Assembly (NCBI RefSeq): GCF_021390645.1
Contig: NZ_JAJEJT010000004.1
Span: 62,001-126,000 of the forward strand
Reading direction: 5' to 3'
Origin: Paraburkholderia flagellata
GTDB taxonomy: Bacteria > Pseudomonadota > Gammaproteobacteria > Burkholderiales > Burkholderiaceae
DNA: 64,000 nucleotides
The position numbers were made by a program, and so were the translations under genes. How positions within the stretch are numbered: position 1 is the first letter of the stretch; each line of letters opens with the position of its first letter. This document shows positions 33,965 through 42,875 of the stretch, piece after piece. The notes below the pieces were generated by a model. It was given only the letters and a program-made list of their open reading frames with translations, did not search any database and was not told where the DNA came from.

Positions 33965-35551
33965 GTGAACAACATGCTGCTGCCCGACATCTCCCAATGC
34001 GTACGTGCCGCACAGTACATACGCATGTCCACCGATTACCAGCAATATTCCACGGAAAGCCAGAGACGGGCGATCGCCGAGTTCGCTGCTACCCACCACA
34101 TCGAGATCGTCGCAACCTACGAAGATGCGGGAAAAAGCGGCCTGTCGATACGAGGTCGAGCTGGCCTGCAGAGGCTACTCGCCGACGTACATCGTCCGGA
34201 GCGCAGGTTCGGCGTAGTTTTGGTTTACGACGTGAGCAGATGGGGGCGCTTTCTGGACGCCGACGAAAGCGCCCACTATGAGTTTTTATGCAGACAAGCG
34301 GGCGTAGATGTCATCTATTGTAGTGAGGTTTTCGAAAACGACGGCTCGACCGCCTCTGCGCTCCTAAAGACAATAAAGCGCGCGATGGCTAGTGAATACA
34401 GCAGGGAACTGTCAGTTAAGGTTTACGCTGGTCAGTGCCGGCTCGCAGAGCAAGGTTTCTGGCAAGGCTCCTCCGCCGGCTATGGCTTGCAACGGATCCT
34501 GGTGGACGCATTCGGACAGCCCAAAGGGCCACTGACTCATGGCGAGCGCAAGAGTCTGCAAACTGATCACGTCATCATCGCGCCCGGGGATCCGGTAGAG
34601 GTTGCGTTGGTTCAAAGGATGTTCGACTGGTACGTTCGAGGAAGCATAGGACCATGTCGGATTGCCGCCAGACTCAACGCCTTCGGACTTTGCAACGGTC
34701 GCGGCCAGCCATGGAGTCCGCAGATGGTCGGTAACCTGCTTCGCAACGAAAAATATGCTGGAACCAATCTTTACGGTCGAATATCGTCAAAGCTTACTGG
34801 TCCATGGCAACGCAATCCGGAATCCGAGTGGGTTCGGACACCAAATGCGTTCTGTCCAATCGTAGGCAGCGAGACGTTTGATGCTGCATCGGCAATACGG
34901 CGAACCCGCACGCGCTTCTTAAGCGATGAGGAGTTGCTTGAGAGACTAAGAAGCTTCGCGCAATCACGTAAGAGCATATGCCAACGCGACATCGATCTGG
35001 CACGCACCTTGCCTGCGGGTCAGACCTACAAGCGGCGATTTGGAAGCGTCCTTAACGCCTATGAGCGCGTAGGCTACGCGGCACGATGCCATGGAATGTC
35101 GCCAGAAACGTTTCGCGCTACGCGTCAGGCGTTGTATGCCTGTGTGGACCGCGTCGCTGAAGCGCTCCGCGCGACGGGGCGTGTTCTCTCCGTGTCAGCC
35201 ACGCACGACTCGATCATGGTTGAGCGCGAGTTGCATATTCGGTTCGTAGTTCGACTGGTGCGCTACTACGACTGCCGAAATCCGCGCTGGCGCGTCCGGT
35301 GGCCACTGTGCTCACAACCCGACCTATTAGTCGTTTCTCGCATGGACTCAGCATTTTCGTCGCCAATTGACCTCTTTGTCTTTCCACGAGGGAGTCTCCC
35401 TCCTGGGCGTGAGGTAGCAATGACATTGGGGCGGCCTGATGAGGGTCATCTCGAGGTTTTTCGATACCCCGACGAAAGAATACTGCTCGAACTGACGGCC
35501 CGCAGCCGCCTGGAGGACTGGCATGGATACCGAGGCTCCCAGAACCATTGA
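33965..35551 (+). CDS. Serine recombinase (right module)
   Basis: The 528-residue large serine recombinase has Ser22 in IRMSTDYQQYS, YDVSRWGRFLDADESA and SEYSRELSVKVYAGQCRL. The recombinase domain contains NEKYAGTNLYGRISSKL. These signature stretches are shared, with many substitutions, with the left recombinase, so the two are old paralogues rather than a recent copy. The GTG at 33965 is the first start; ATG at 33974 is an alternative. It overlaps the following ParB-like gene by 29 bases. Confidence 0.9.
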   Translation: MNNMLLPDISQCVRAAQYIRMSTDYQQYSTESQRRAIAEFAATHHIEIVATYEDAGKSGLSIRGRAGLQRLLADVHRPERRFGVVLVYDVSRWGRFLDADESAHYEFLCRQAGVDVIYCSEVFENDGSTASALLKTIKRAMASEYSRELSVKVYAGQCRLAEQGFWQGSSAGYGLQRILVDAFGQPKGPLTHGERKSLQTDHVIIAPGDPVEVALVQRMFDWYVRGSIGPCRIAARLNAFGLCNGRGQPWSPQMVGNLLRNEKYAGTNLYGRISSKLTGPWQRNPESEWVRTPNAFCPIVGSETFDAASAIRRTRTRFLSDEELLERLRSFAQSRKSICQRDIDLARTLPAGQTYKRRFGSVLNAYERVGYAARCHGMSPETFRATRQALYACVDRVAEALRATGRVLSVSATHDSIMVERELHIRFVVRLVRYYDCRNPRWRVRWPLCSQPDLLVVSRMDSAFSSPIDLFVFPRGSLPPGREVAMTLGRPDEGHLEVFRYPDERILLELTARSRLEDWHGYRGSQNH

Positions 35552-36431
35552 GATGGTACCGCTCGAAAAGATACGCATACTGAATCCCCGAAGTCGCAGC
35601 AAACGCCATCAGGATGCTATTGTCGAAAATATCGCGACTGTTGGATTGAAGAAGCCCATCACGGTTAGCTGCCGAACGAGCGGCGGCGGGTTCAGCTATG
35701 ACCTTGTATGTGGCCAGGGTCGGCTCGAGGCAGTGCGATCTCTGGGGTATTCAACGATACCGGCTCAGGTCGTGGAAAAAGACGAGGCAGATTGCCTACT
35801 TATGAGCCTTGTCGAGAACGTAGCAAGAAGAAACCATTCCACGAAGGAACTTCTTCGCGACATCCTCGACCTTCGAAACCAGGGCTATCCGGACGATGAA
35901 ATCGCAACCAAGATTGGGCTTCATGTCGGTTACGTTGAGAGCCTACTGTTCCTGCTGGAGCGCGGAGAAGAACGACTTCTCAACGCGGTCGACAATGGCA
36001 CGATCCCCATCGGGATTGCTATCAGTATTGCGCGATCCGACGACAAGGAGGTACAGACGGCACTGATGGATGCTTACTCCGAAGGATCGCTTAAAGGCAA
36101 GCAATTAGCTATTGTGCGTCGACTGCTAGACCATCGTCGGCTGAAGGGGGAGCGAGCGGTACACCCTTGCGGACCGAAGGGAAAGTCCGCCGGTGGATCG
36201 TTGAGTCCTGAGGCATTGCGCCGCATGTACCTGCGTGAAAGCAGCCGACACAAGATGCTTGCAAAGAAGATCGCCCTGACTCATGCGCGACTTGCATTCA
36301 TCGTCCAGGCCATGCGCGAAATGATGAAAGATGACGAGTTCGTAGAATTGCTAGCCCACGAAGGACTTACGACGCTGCCCCGTGTGCTGGAGCAGCGTGT
36401 CAGCGGAGAGAAATTGTCATGGACAAGCTAG
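35523..36431 (+). CDS. ParB-like protein (right module)
   Basis: The 302-residue protein has the ParB-like N-terminal domain (RILNPRSRSKRHQDAIV, VGLKKPITVSC, LVCGQGRLEAVRSLGYSTIPAQVV). It carries GQGRL where classical ParB has GERR, then SLVENVARRNHSTKELL and an HTH (YPDDEIATKIGLHVGYVESLLFLL). It shares the same plan as the left-module protein at 30618. The start has TGGAGG upstream inside the recombinase gene. The 29-base overlap suggests translational coupling. Confidence 0.88.
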   Translation: MDTEAPRTIEMVPLEKIRILNPRSRSKRHQDAIVENIATVGLKKPITVSCRTSGGGFSYDLVCGQGRLEAVRSLGYSTIPAQVVEKDEADCLLMSLVENVARRNHSTKELLRDILDLRNQGYPDDEIATKIGLHVGYVESLLFLLERGEERLLNAVDNGTIPIGIAISIARSDDKEVQTALMDAYSEGSLKGKQLAIVRRLLDHRRLKGERAVHPCGPKGKSAGGSLSPEALRRMYLRESSRHKMLAKKIALTHARLAFIVQAMREMMKDDEFVELLAHEGLTTLPRVLEQRVSGEKLSWTS

Positions 36432-37387
36432 CTCCCCTTAAATACGGGTTCGATAGTCAACCGGTCGTCGTTCAGATCAGCGCACTCCGGTCGACGCGCC
36501 CTCTTCCTCACAACGCACTATCAACAAAGAAATTTCTGCAAATACTGGCATCTGTGGCGACCGTCGGGTTGATCGAGCCAGTGATTGTCACCCGCGACGC
36601 CGTTGACTCCAATATCTACCGCATTCTGGATGGCCGATTACGTGTCGAGGCCCTTCGCCGTCTTTCAAGGACTGATGCAACTTGCTTGATTGCTTCCGAC
36701 GACGAAGCCTACACATATAACAAGCACGTCAACAAGCTCACGCCAGCCCAGGACGCACGTATGATCGCGAGGGCAATTGCGAGGGGCGTTGAGAGTGAAC
36801 GTATCGCCACAGTGCTTGGCATTGACATAAATACCGTACGTCGACGTGCGAATCTGCTGGAAGGGATCTGCGGCGAAGCAGCGACCCTGCTTGCGGACAA
36901 GAACTGCCCTGCGACAACCTTCTCGACGCTGAAACAGATGAAACCGCTGCGGCAAATGGAAGCCGCCGAGCTGATGTGTGGGCAGGGAAATTTCACCTCG
37001 GCTTTCGCGACAGCGATTCTGGCGGCGACACCACACGATCAACTCTCATCAGCAGTACACGCCGAAAAGTCGCAATCAGAACTGGCCATGCAACTCGCCA
37101 AGCTCGAGCGCGAACTCGCGACTCTTCAGGCTAATGTCGCTGAAACAGACGAACAGTACGGGATCGAGCACTTACATCTCGCCGTTTCGGCAGCGTACAT
37201 CGCAACGCTCCTAGGTAACAAATCCGTGGCCGGCTATATCGAGTCTCACCACCCCGAGTTCGCCCGCGAACTGAGTGAAATCACCAGGGATTCAGTGGAA
37301 TTCACCACTCGGCCTATCGCGACTCGCCGGCGCGATCGCGGTTCGACCACGGGTGCCGAAGGCGGTGGAATGCCAGTCCAAATGTAG
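36419..37387 (+). CDS. RepB/ParB-like DNA-binding protein (right module)
   Basis: The 322-residue protein has a ParB-like domain (VGLIEPVIVTRDA, ILDGRLRVEALRRLSRTDATCLIA), the DDEAYTYNKHVNKL segment also found in the left partner, an HTH (ESERIATVLGIDINTVRRRANLL) and a C-terminal coiled coil (QLAKLERELATLQANV). A basic, low-complexity end (ATRRRDRGSTTGAEGGG) is absent from the left copy. It overlaps the ParB-like gene by 13 bases. It is the third gene of the right module. Confidence 0.85.
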   Translation: MDKLAPLKYGFDSQPVVVQISALRSTRPLPHNALSTKKFLQILASVATVGLIEPVIVTRDAVDSNIYRILDGRLRVEALRRLSRTDATCLIASDDEAYTYNKHVNKLTPAQDARMIARAIARGVESERIATVLGIDINTVRRRANLLEGICGEAATLLADKNCPATTFSTLKQMKPLRQMEAAELMCGQGNFTSAFATAILAATPHDQLSSAVHAEKSQSELAMQLAKLERELATLQANVAETDEQYGIEHLHLAVSAAYIATLLGNKSVAGYIESHHPEFARELSEITRDSVEFTTRPIATRRRDRGSTTGAEGGGMPVQM

Positions 37388-37762
37388 AGTACAGCATCAA
37401 TGCCACCGGTCGTTCCTCACGTTTCCCGCAAGAAACCTAGATACGTCGATATTCGAAAACATCCAATCGGAATCCCCTTGCCCAGTGTAGAGTCCCGCTT
37501 GGTCGAGATGATCTAGCGCGTCCAGACACGAGCGACCGGTTGACCCCGGAAGGAGTCGTTGTGCTGAGATTGCACTCCTTGACCGCTTTGGGTCGTCCAC
37601 TGTCCTTCGTGATCGTTCGACGTCCGACGGCCACAAGGCCGATCTCCCGTAAGGTACTTAGTGCGCCGCCTGCTGCAGAGCATGTTCCGCATGCGATAGG
37701 GGCAGTTCATAGCAGACGAACACTCACCCATACCTCACGCCTGCCTTCGGCGGGCGAGGACA
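37388..37762. other. Gap after the right module
   Basis: No credible gene or RNA is seen in these 375 bases. Short frames on both strands lack ribosome sites or family features. The right end of the recombinase element may lie here, but I could not find a matching repeat beside the left module. Confidence 0.35.
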
Positions 37763-38086
37763 TCAGATTTCCCGGCAGGCTTCCGCGCATACGCGGCAAG
37801 CATCACTGCATGTGCCAAAGTGCTCAGGCGCATGACGGCTGCACTCCTCTGCGCACTCATGGCAGATCCGCGCGCATAGTGCACAAAGTTCGGGGGCGAG
37901 ATGGCTCTGCCGAGCTAGCGCGGCGGACGTGAAGCGGCACATGGATGCGCAATCGGCATTGAGTCGAATGCACTTGGTCATCGCTGCAACGCCAGAGTTT
38001 TCGAGGCACGCCGACGCGCATCGGTCGCAAGCGGCGGCGCATGCATCGCATGCGTCGATGCAGGACTGGTAGGCTTCAGTGTTCAT
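37763..38086 (-). CDS. Four-helix-bundle copper-binding protein (Csp-like)
   Basis: The 107-residue protein has 18 cysteines spaced along helices (CxxACxxCxxACxxCxxAC pattern in residues 9-27, and similar groups near 68-85 and the C-terminus). This is the layout of Csp copper-storage proteins, which line a four-helix bundle with Cys thiolates binding many Cu(I) ions. There is no signal peptide, so it should be cytosolic (Csp3-like). It lies about 310 bases downstream of the metallopeptidase gene in the same direction. Confidence 0.9.
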   Translation of the reverse strand: MNTEAYQSCIDACDACAAACDRCASACLENSGVAAMTKCIRLNADCASMCRFTSAALARQSHLAPELCALCARICHECAEECSRHAPEHFGTCSDACRVCAEACREI

Positions 38087-38396
38087 GGTGCTGCTCCAGT
38101 TTCCGGCGAGGTCATGCCTTTCCTGCGCTCCTCCTCAGGCTGATGCTCTGGTCCAGTATCCGTGAGGCGGATTGCTCTGAGGAGTGAAATTACGACTACT
38201 TACCCTGCTTCGTTAAGAAACAACCATCGAGAAGACTGTCTCCCGAAAGGGACCTGACCAGACTTTGCGGTCAAGCACAAGCAGGACGAGCGCAATGGCA
38301 TTCCTGTTCGCTACGGCAACCCATTCTGAATTGCTGCGCGGGGTATCCGGGGCAGAGCCTATACACAGCAAGGACTCCCCTGGACTTTTGCGGAGT
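38087..38396. other. Gap between copper protein and metallopeptidase gene
   Basis: About 310 bases hold no credible gene. A promoter for the copper protein should lie here on the minus strand, but I cannot identify boxes with confidence. Confidence 0.3.
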
Positions 38397-41300
38397 TCAG
38401 GTGAGCGGAGGTGGCTGTTGGATAGTGACCATGGGTGACTCCGCGGGTCCGTAGGTGGCGTTGCCTTCAAACCTCGCGACGACGTTCAGGGCATTCGCTC
38501 CAGCCGGTGGGGTTCCCTGCCAGCTAAAGGCCCCGCCGGCGCCCGCTGAAACAGGCACCCAGACCGGATCAACATTGGAAAACGCGAGCCACAGACGCAC
38601 CGTCCCGCCGCCGGGGTCGGGGGCGACCTTCCCGTCAAGACGAACGAGGTTGCCATAATCCCAAGAGCCATTCAGCGTCACGTTCACTGCCTTGCGCGGA
38701 CTTACCTTGAACTGGACACCGCCCCATCTTACGCTGCTATGGTCATCCCGGCGCCAGGTTACAAGGCGGAACTGACGGTCACTTCTGCAGCCCGCGTCGA
38801 TGATGCTGTCGTCGAGTTCAAGCGTGCAATGAAACAAGACGGTGGTCTTGGGGTTCACATATTGGCCATGCGGGGTGACAGTAAGCTTCATGCCAAATGG
38901 CAGACCGTCGGGCTCGAGGTAGGCGTATTCGACGTGCGTAGCGTCATTGTGAACGCTGTAGAGGAATTCAGTCGGCGCATAGGGGCTCGCCTGGAGCGGC
39001 ACGAAATGATCAACGTTTTTCTGGGCGTGATTGTTTGCGAGCCAGACATCTGCCGTGGCAAGCGCAGAGCCGTCAGAACCGAGAGGTATTTTGTAGTCGG
39101 CGACTTCAACCGCAATGCATGTGTGTCCGCCAAAGCCAGCGGGCACGTCCCATTCGAAGACACCGTACGTTGGGGCGTCATGACCGGGCACTTGATCGAG
39201 CGTGACGGTGCCCATTGGTTGGAAGTTGCCGCTCCGATCTCCACCACCCGGAGGAACGCACATACTGTATTGCAGTTTCACCTGCTCGGCCTGCACGCCG
39301 CCGCGATTGCGAATGCGCGCCACCAGCCAGTGGAGTTCAGTACCTTGTGGTGGCACGTGCACGTCGTCTCCCTGATCTGTTGGCGTACCAACAGGTCGTT
39401 GATCGAAGTCAGTCACGCTCTTGCTGGGATTGTCGCCAGCCCAGTCAACGTAGAGGTCTGGATTTTTGTAGTACGGGTTGCTACTTGAGAAATAGAGGTC
39501 GATAAAGTCGGTGTTGCTGCGATCCACCTTGACGTGGAAAACGCTTACGGCTCGCACCACTTTGATGTCCACCACGGTGACCGTGATGCCTGCGGCTGGC
39601 AATGCGGGGGCCTTGCCAAGATCAAAGCTGTCGCCTGGATTCTGAAGAATGTTGTCGGGGTTCAGTAGCTGACACTCGCGTCGGTAGTTCCCGTTAAAGG
39701 CATAGCGTTGGTCGTCATACGCCTGGAGCGCATTAGTGATGATGATTCCCGGCGTGACGGGCAACTGCTGGCTGAACAGGGCGCCTGTCTGGCGAGCTTC
39801 TATGAGGTCGTAGACGGCTTCGTCTCCGCCGAGATCCAGCTGAATCAGTTGAACAACTGGCATGTTTGCGCTTGCACCGAATGCGGCGCGCGCATCTGAA
39901 GGCATGTTGTCGTCCCACATCTCAATTGGCACGAGCAGCGCTTCTGTCGTGCTTGGGACCTGCGGTTGCGCGGGAGGAATCGTGATGACTCTGTCCGGGG
40001 TGATCCAACCGGCCTCCTGTTTGTGGTAGCCGCAGTGATGCGGCTTGCGCCAGTGGTTGCACATGATGGCCCAGTCACCCAAGTACGCGAGGTCCTCGCG
40101 ATAGCCCGTATGAAAGTACAGGTCGCGAAATCCGATGCAGTGGCCAATCTCGTGACACATCATCGCGACATCGGGTTTGCCGACGTCGGTCGCGGGGAAG
40201 GCCGTGTCTCCGGACTGGATAAAGAAGTCAAGGGTCCATACCGCCTGGAGCTGGATTGATGAATCGTCTGAATCAGCGATGGTGGCCATCAGCTCGTAGC
40301 CGCGAAAGATGAACGGGCTATTCAGCGGGGTGACGTTCCACATTTCCCAAGGCTGCACAGATTCTGGATCCGCGCTGCTGACTGCCGTATTGACGGGAAT
40401 CAGCATTGCGCCTTGAGTTTGCGCAAACACAGCCTTAGGGTCCTGGCCGCTGCCAGAGATGAGCTTCGCCGCGGCCGTGAACACGTCGGCAAACAGCTGG
40501 CCTCCGTCGCGCACCGCGTCGGCCCAGTCGGGCGTGCTAGCACTGTTTGGCTGCGTTGTGGAACTGGTGAACAGCGCATCCAGGTCTGTCGAGCCGGCTA
40601 GCGTGACCGCAGCTGTCGGGCCACCGACCGAGGTGCCCACCGGGATCGTGGTTGTGAGTGCGCCGGAGGCGCCATCAAATGTCACCGACACGTCGTCCAC
40701 TCGCCGCGTCGAGTCATCGAACCCGGCGTTCTTTTCAGCGATGGCAAACATCAGGTTAAGGTACGACGCAAGAGATGGCCCCGGGGGCTGTGCGCCGGGC
40801 ATCGCGCCCGCCAGCCCGATCGGATCGGTCCCAACCGCCGTGCCCGTTGCGCCAGTAACGGCAAGAAGTGGACCGGTGTTAGTCGCCCCTGCGACGGTGA
40901 TGACCATCGTGCCAAAATCTTTGCCCGGCACCGTGAGTATCTTCACGTCAGGCATCGCAAAAAGCCGTGCCGCTTGACCCGCTGCCGTTTCAGCGTTGTG
41001 AAGGACCGTGTCCAGATACGTGGCGACTGCGGTGAGTTGGCCGGCCAATGTCGCGTCGTTGTTCAGGGTGATCGTGGCGGCCGTGAATGCGAGTGGCAAC
41101 GACAGATTCGTGCCGCCCGGCGTCGTCACGTCAAGCGTCAAGGTATCCGCCGGGTCGAACTTCACCTCGACCGGATAGAGGTCCTCCTGGCGGCTAAATG
41201 CCAACGCGGCGAACGGGACTGTTAAAGTCGCGGGCGCCAGCATCCCGTCCGGCTGCACCAAAACCTGCAACGATTCCCGCCCGTCAAACACAATGTTCGA

Positions 41301-42875
41301 ACCGGCCGGAATTCCTGTGCGGGTGAGGGTCAGTGTGGCGGGTACATAGGGCGGATAGAAATAGTCTGTGAGGAACGTGCGGGGTAGCTTGATCGGAGGA
41401 CCCTCCGGACCGATGTCGCGACCGAATACCGAAAACGCGATGTTGTTCAGCGTGCCATAGCTGTTCTCAACATAGTAGTCGTGGACGTGAGGTTCCATCA
41501 CGCGGTCCAGATAGGCAGCAAACTTGCTAACGTCCGGGTCACCGAAGGTCTGGTTTCCCTCGATGATCGGGAATATCAGCATGTTGATGGGGCCGGTCGG
41601 AGACGCGTGTCCGTCTATCAGCGAATCGGTCTGTAGACCGCCATAGAATACGCCGCTGTCCAGCGGCTGCAGTATCGGCACAAGACGGGTGAGTTCGTTG
41701 ACGTTTTGATCGGCGAGGTCCAGACGGGTAATCTCCATGACGCCGCCGGCCTGCTCCGAGGAGCGCGTGAGCATCACCGGGGCCTCGCGGTCGACCGCGA
41801 TCGTCGCACCGCCACGGCCAAATTGCCGCTCTTCGACCACCCGGAAGGGGTCAACATGGATCACCGCGACGTTGCGCTGCGCTCGGTCGACGGCGATAAC
41901 GTAGTCGCCCGTGGGAATGAGGCGATTGACAGGCCAAAGCAGATCCAGCCAGCAGGACCCGACGCCGCCTCCAGGGCCGTTCTTTCCGACACTTCCGCCT
42001 TGGCCGACGACTGTGCCGCCACCGCCCGTTGGTGCGCCGGCGCTTCCCTGCTGACAGCCTCCGTCGTTACCTCCGGTCCCGCCCGTCGCCCCCCCTGTGT
42101 TGCCGGTCCCTCCTGTGCCGGTCCCCCCCGTTCCTCCCGTGCACCCAGTTCCGCCATTGCAGGCGTTTCCCTTACTGCAGCAGTCGCAGATAGGTAGACG
42201 CCGTTCACAACTGCAGACGTCCCCGTGTGCGCGTGCTGCATCACCTTGCGCCGCTGCCTGCCGGTTCGCCTGGTGCAGTGCGGCCTGAACTGGGCGAGCT
42301 AGCGACGCTGGCACCGTGCAAACGGTCCCGGCCGTGCGATCGGTGACCGTCACCCAACTGCCCCCCGGGTCGACCTGAAGATCAACGGCTGCATTGGCAA
42401 GCTGCTGCTGTGCGAGGACCGCGCCTCGGGCAACATCGATGCGAAGCAAGCGTGCAACGTGATCTGGCGTGCACAACGCGAGAAACGCTTCCGATCGCGA
42501 AGACGTCAGTCCTGTCACAGTTCCTGACACGTTGGTCAATACTGAGAGTTGACCAGCCCGAAACAGACCAAGGTTCGCCTGCCCCTTTGTATTCCATGCG
42601 ACGAGAGGACCCAACCCTGAGTCCGCCAATGCGAAAGCCGCCGCGGGCAATTCAGCGGACCACAGCGGGTGACATTCGGTTGCCGCTTTGCCGTCCCGGA
42701 GTTGAAACGACTCGACGCGACGGTCGCCGGCGGCAACGAGTTCGGTGCCGTGGGAGCGCAGAAGAAGGATTGCCCGCGGGCCAAGCGCGGCAAATCTTCC
42801 GTGGTGGCGCACGGGCCGGCAATGGCTATAGCGCGCCTCGTGCTGGTGATGGCCCTTCGTTGCGGTGGTGGACAT
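38397..42875 (-). CDS. Very large M6-like zinc metallopeptidase with Gly/Cys-rich linker
   Basis: The 1,492-residue protein has no N-terminal signal peptide. Residues 1-210 look like part of a beta-propeller-like domain. A CSCERRLPICDCC segment follows, then a run of Gly-Thr-Gly repeats (about 236-305). The peptidase core has HEIGHCIGFRD at 908-918, the HExxHxxGxxD zinc motif, then LGDWAIM as a probable Met-turn and HKQEAGWI, as in the immune-inhibitor-A (M6) family. The C-terminal third has CARDB/Ig-like beta domains, the last with LDGKVAPDPGGGTVRLWL. GGAGGA precedes the start. It may be a secreted (non-Sec) or toxin-type protease; its target is unknown. Confidence 0.85.
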   Translation of the reverse strand: MSTTATKGHHQHEARYSHCRPVRHHGRFAALGPRAILLLRSHGTELVAAGDRRVESFQLRDGKAATECHPLWSAELPAAAFALADSGLGPLVAWNTKGQANLGLFRAGQLSVLTNVSGTVTGLTSSRSEAFLALCTPDHVARLLRIDVARGAVLAQQQLANAAVDLQVDPGGSWVTVTDRTAGTVCTVPASLARPVQAALHQANRQAAAQGDAARAHGDVCSCERRLPICDCCSKGNACNGGTGCTGGTGGTGTGGTGNTGGATGGTGGNDGGCQQGSAGAPTGGGGTVVGQGGSVGKNGPGGGVGSCWLDLLWPVNRLIPTGDYVIAVDRAQRNVAVIHVDPFRVVEERQFGRGGATIAVDREAPVMLTRSSEQAGGVMEITRLDLADQNVNELTRLVPILQPLDSGVFYGGLQTDSLIDGHASPTGPINMLIFPIIEGNQTFGDPDVSKFAAYLDRVMEPHVHDYYVENSYGTLNNIAFSVFGRDIGPEGPPIKLPRTFLTDYFYPPYVPATLTLTRTGIPAGSNIVFDGRESLQVLVQPDGMLAPATLTVPFAALAFSRQEDLYPVEVKFDPADTLTLDVTTPGGTNLSLPLAFTAATITLNNDATLAGQLTAVATYLDTVLHNAETAAGQAARLFAMPDVKILTVPGKDFGTMVITVAGATNTGPLLAVTGATGTAVGTDPIGLAGAMPGAQPPGPSLASYLNLMFAIAEKNAGFDDSTRRVDDVSVTFDGASGALTTTIPVGTSVGGPTAAVTLAGSTDLDALFTSSTTQPNSASTPDWADAVRDGGQLFADVFTAAAKLISGSGQDPKAVFAQTQGAMLIPVNTAVSSADPESVQPWEMWNVTPLNSPFIFRGYELMATIADSDDSSIQLQAVWTLDFFIQSGDTAFPATDVGKPDVAMMCHEIGHCIGFRDLYFHTGYREDLAYLGDWAIMCNHWRKPHHCGYHKQEAGWITPDRVITIPPAQPQVPSTTEALLVPIEMWDDNMPSDARAAFGASANMPVVQLIQLDLGGDEAVYDLIEARQTGALFSQQLPVTPGIIITNALQAYDDQRYAFNGNYRRECQLLNPDNILQNPGDSFDLGKAPALPAAGITVTVVDIKVVRAVSVFHVKVDRSNTDFIDLYFSSSNPYYKNPDLYVDWAGDNPSKSVTDFDQRPVGTPTDQGDDVHVPPQGTELHWLVARIRNRGGVQAEQVKLQYSMCVPPGGGDRSGNFQPMGTVTLDQVPGHDAPTYGVFEWDVPAGFGGHTCIAVEVADYKIPLGSDGSALATADVWLANNHAQKNVDHFVPLQASPYAPTEFLYSVHNDATHVEYAYLEPDGLPFGMKLTVTPHGQYVNPKTTVLFHCTLELDDSIIDAGCRSDRQFRLVTWRRDDHSSVRWGGVQFKVSPRKAVNVTLNGSWDYGNLVRLDGKVAPDPGGGTVRLWLAFSNVDPVWVPVSAGAGGAFSWQGTPPAGANALNVVARFEGNATYGPAESPMVTIQQPPPLT

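Noticed and set aside
29740..37387. Interpretation as an ordinary plasmid partition locus
   Set aside because: RepB/ParB-like proteins are present but there is no ParA/RepA ATPase, no replication initiator and no visible centromere repeats; the serine recombinases point to another role.
41950..42180. GC-rich triplet repeats inside the metallopeptidase gene, considered as a DNA-level tandem repeat or CRISPR-like array
   Set aside because: It is explained by the Gly-Thr-Gly coding repeats; spacing is irregular and there are no spacers.
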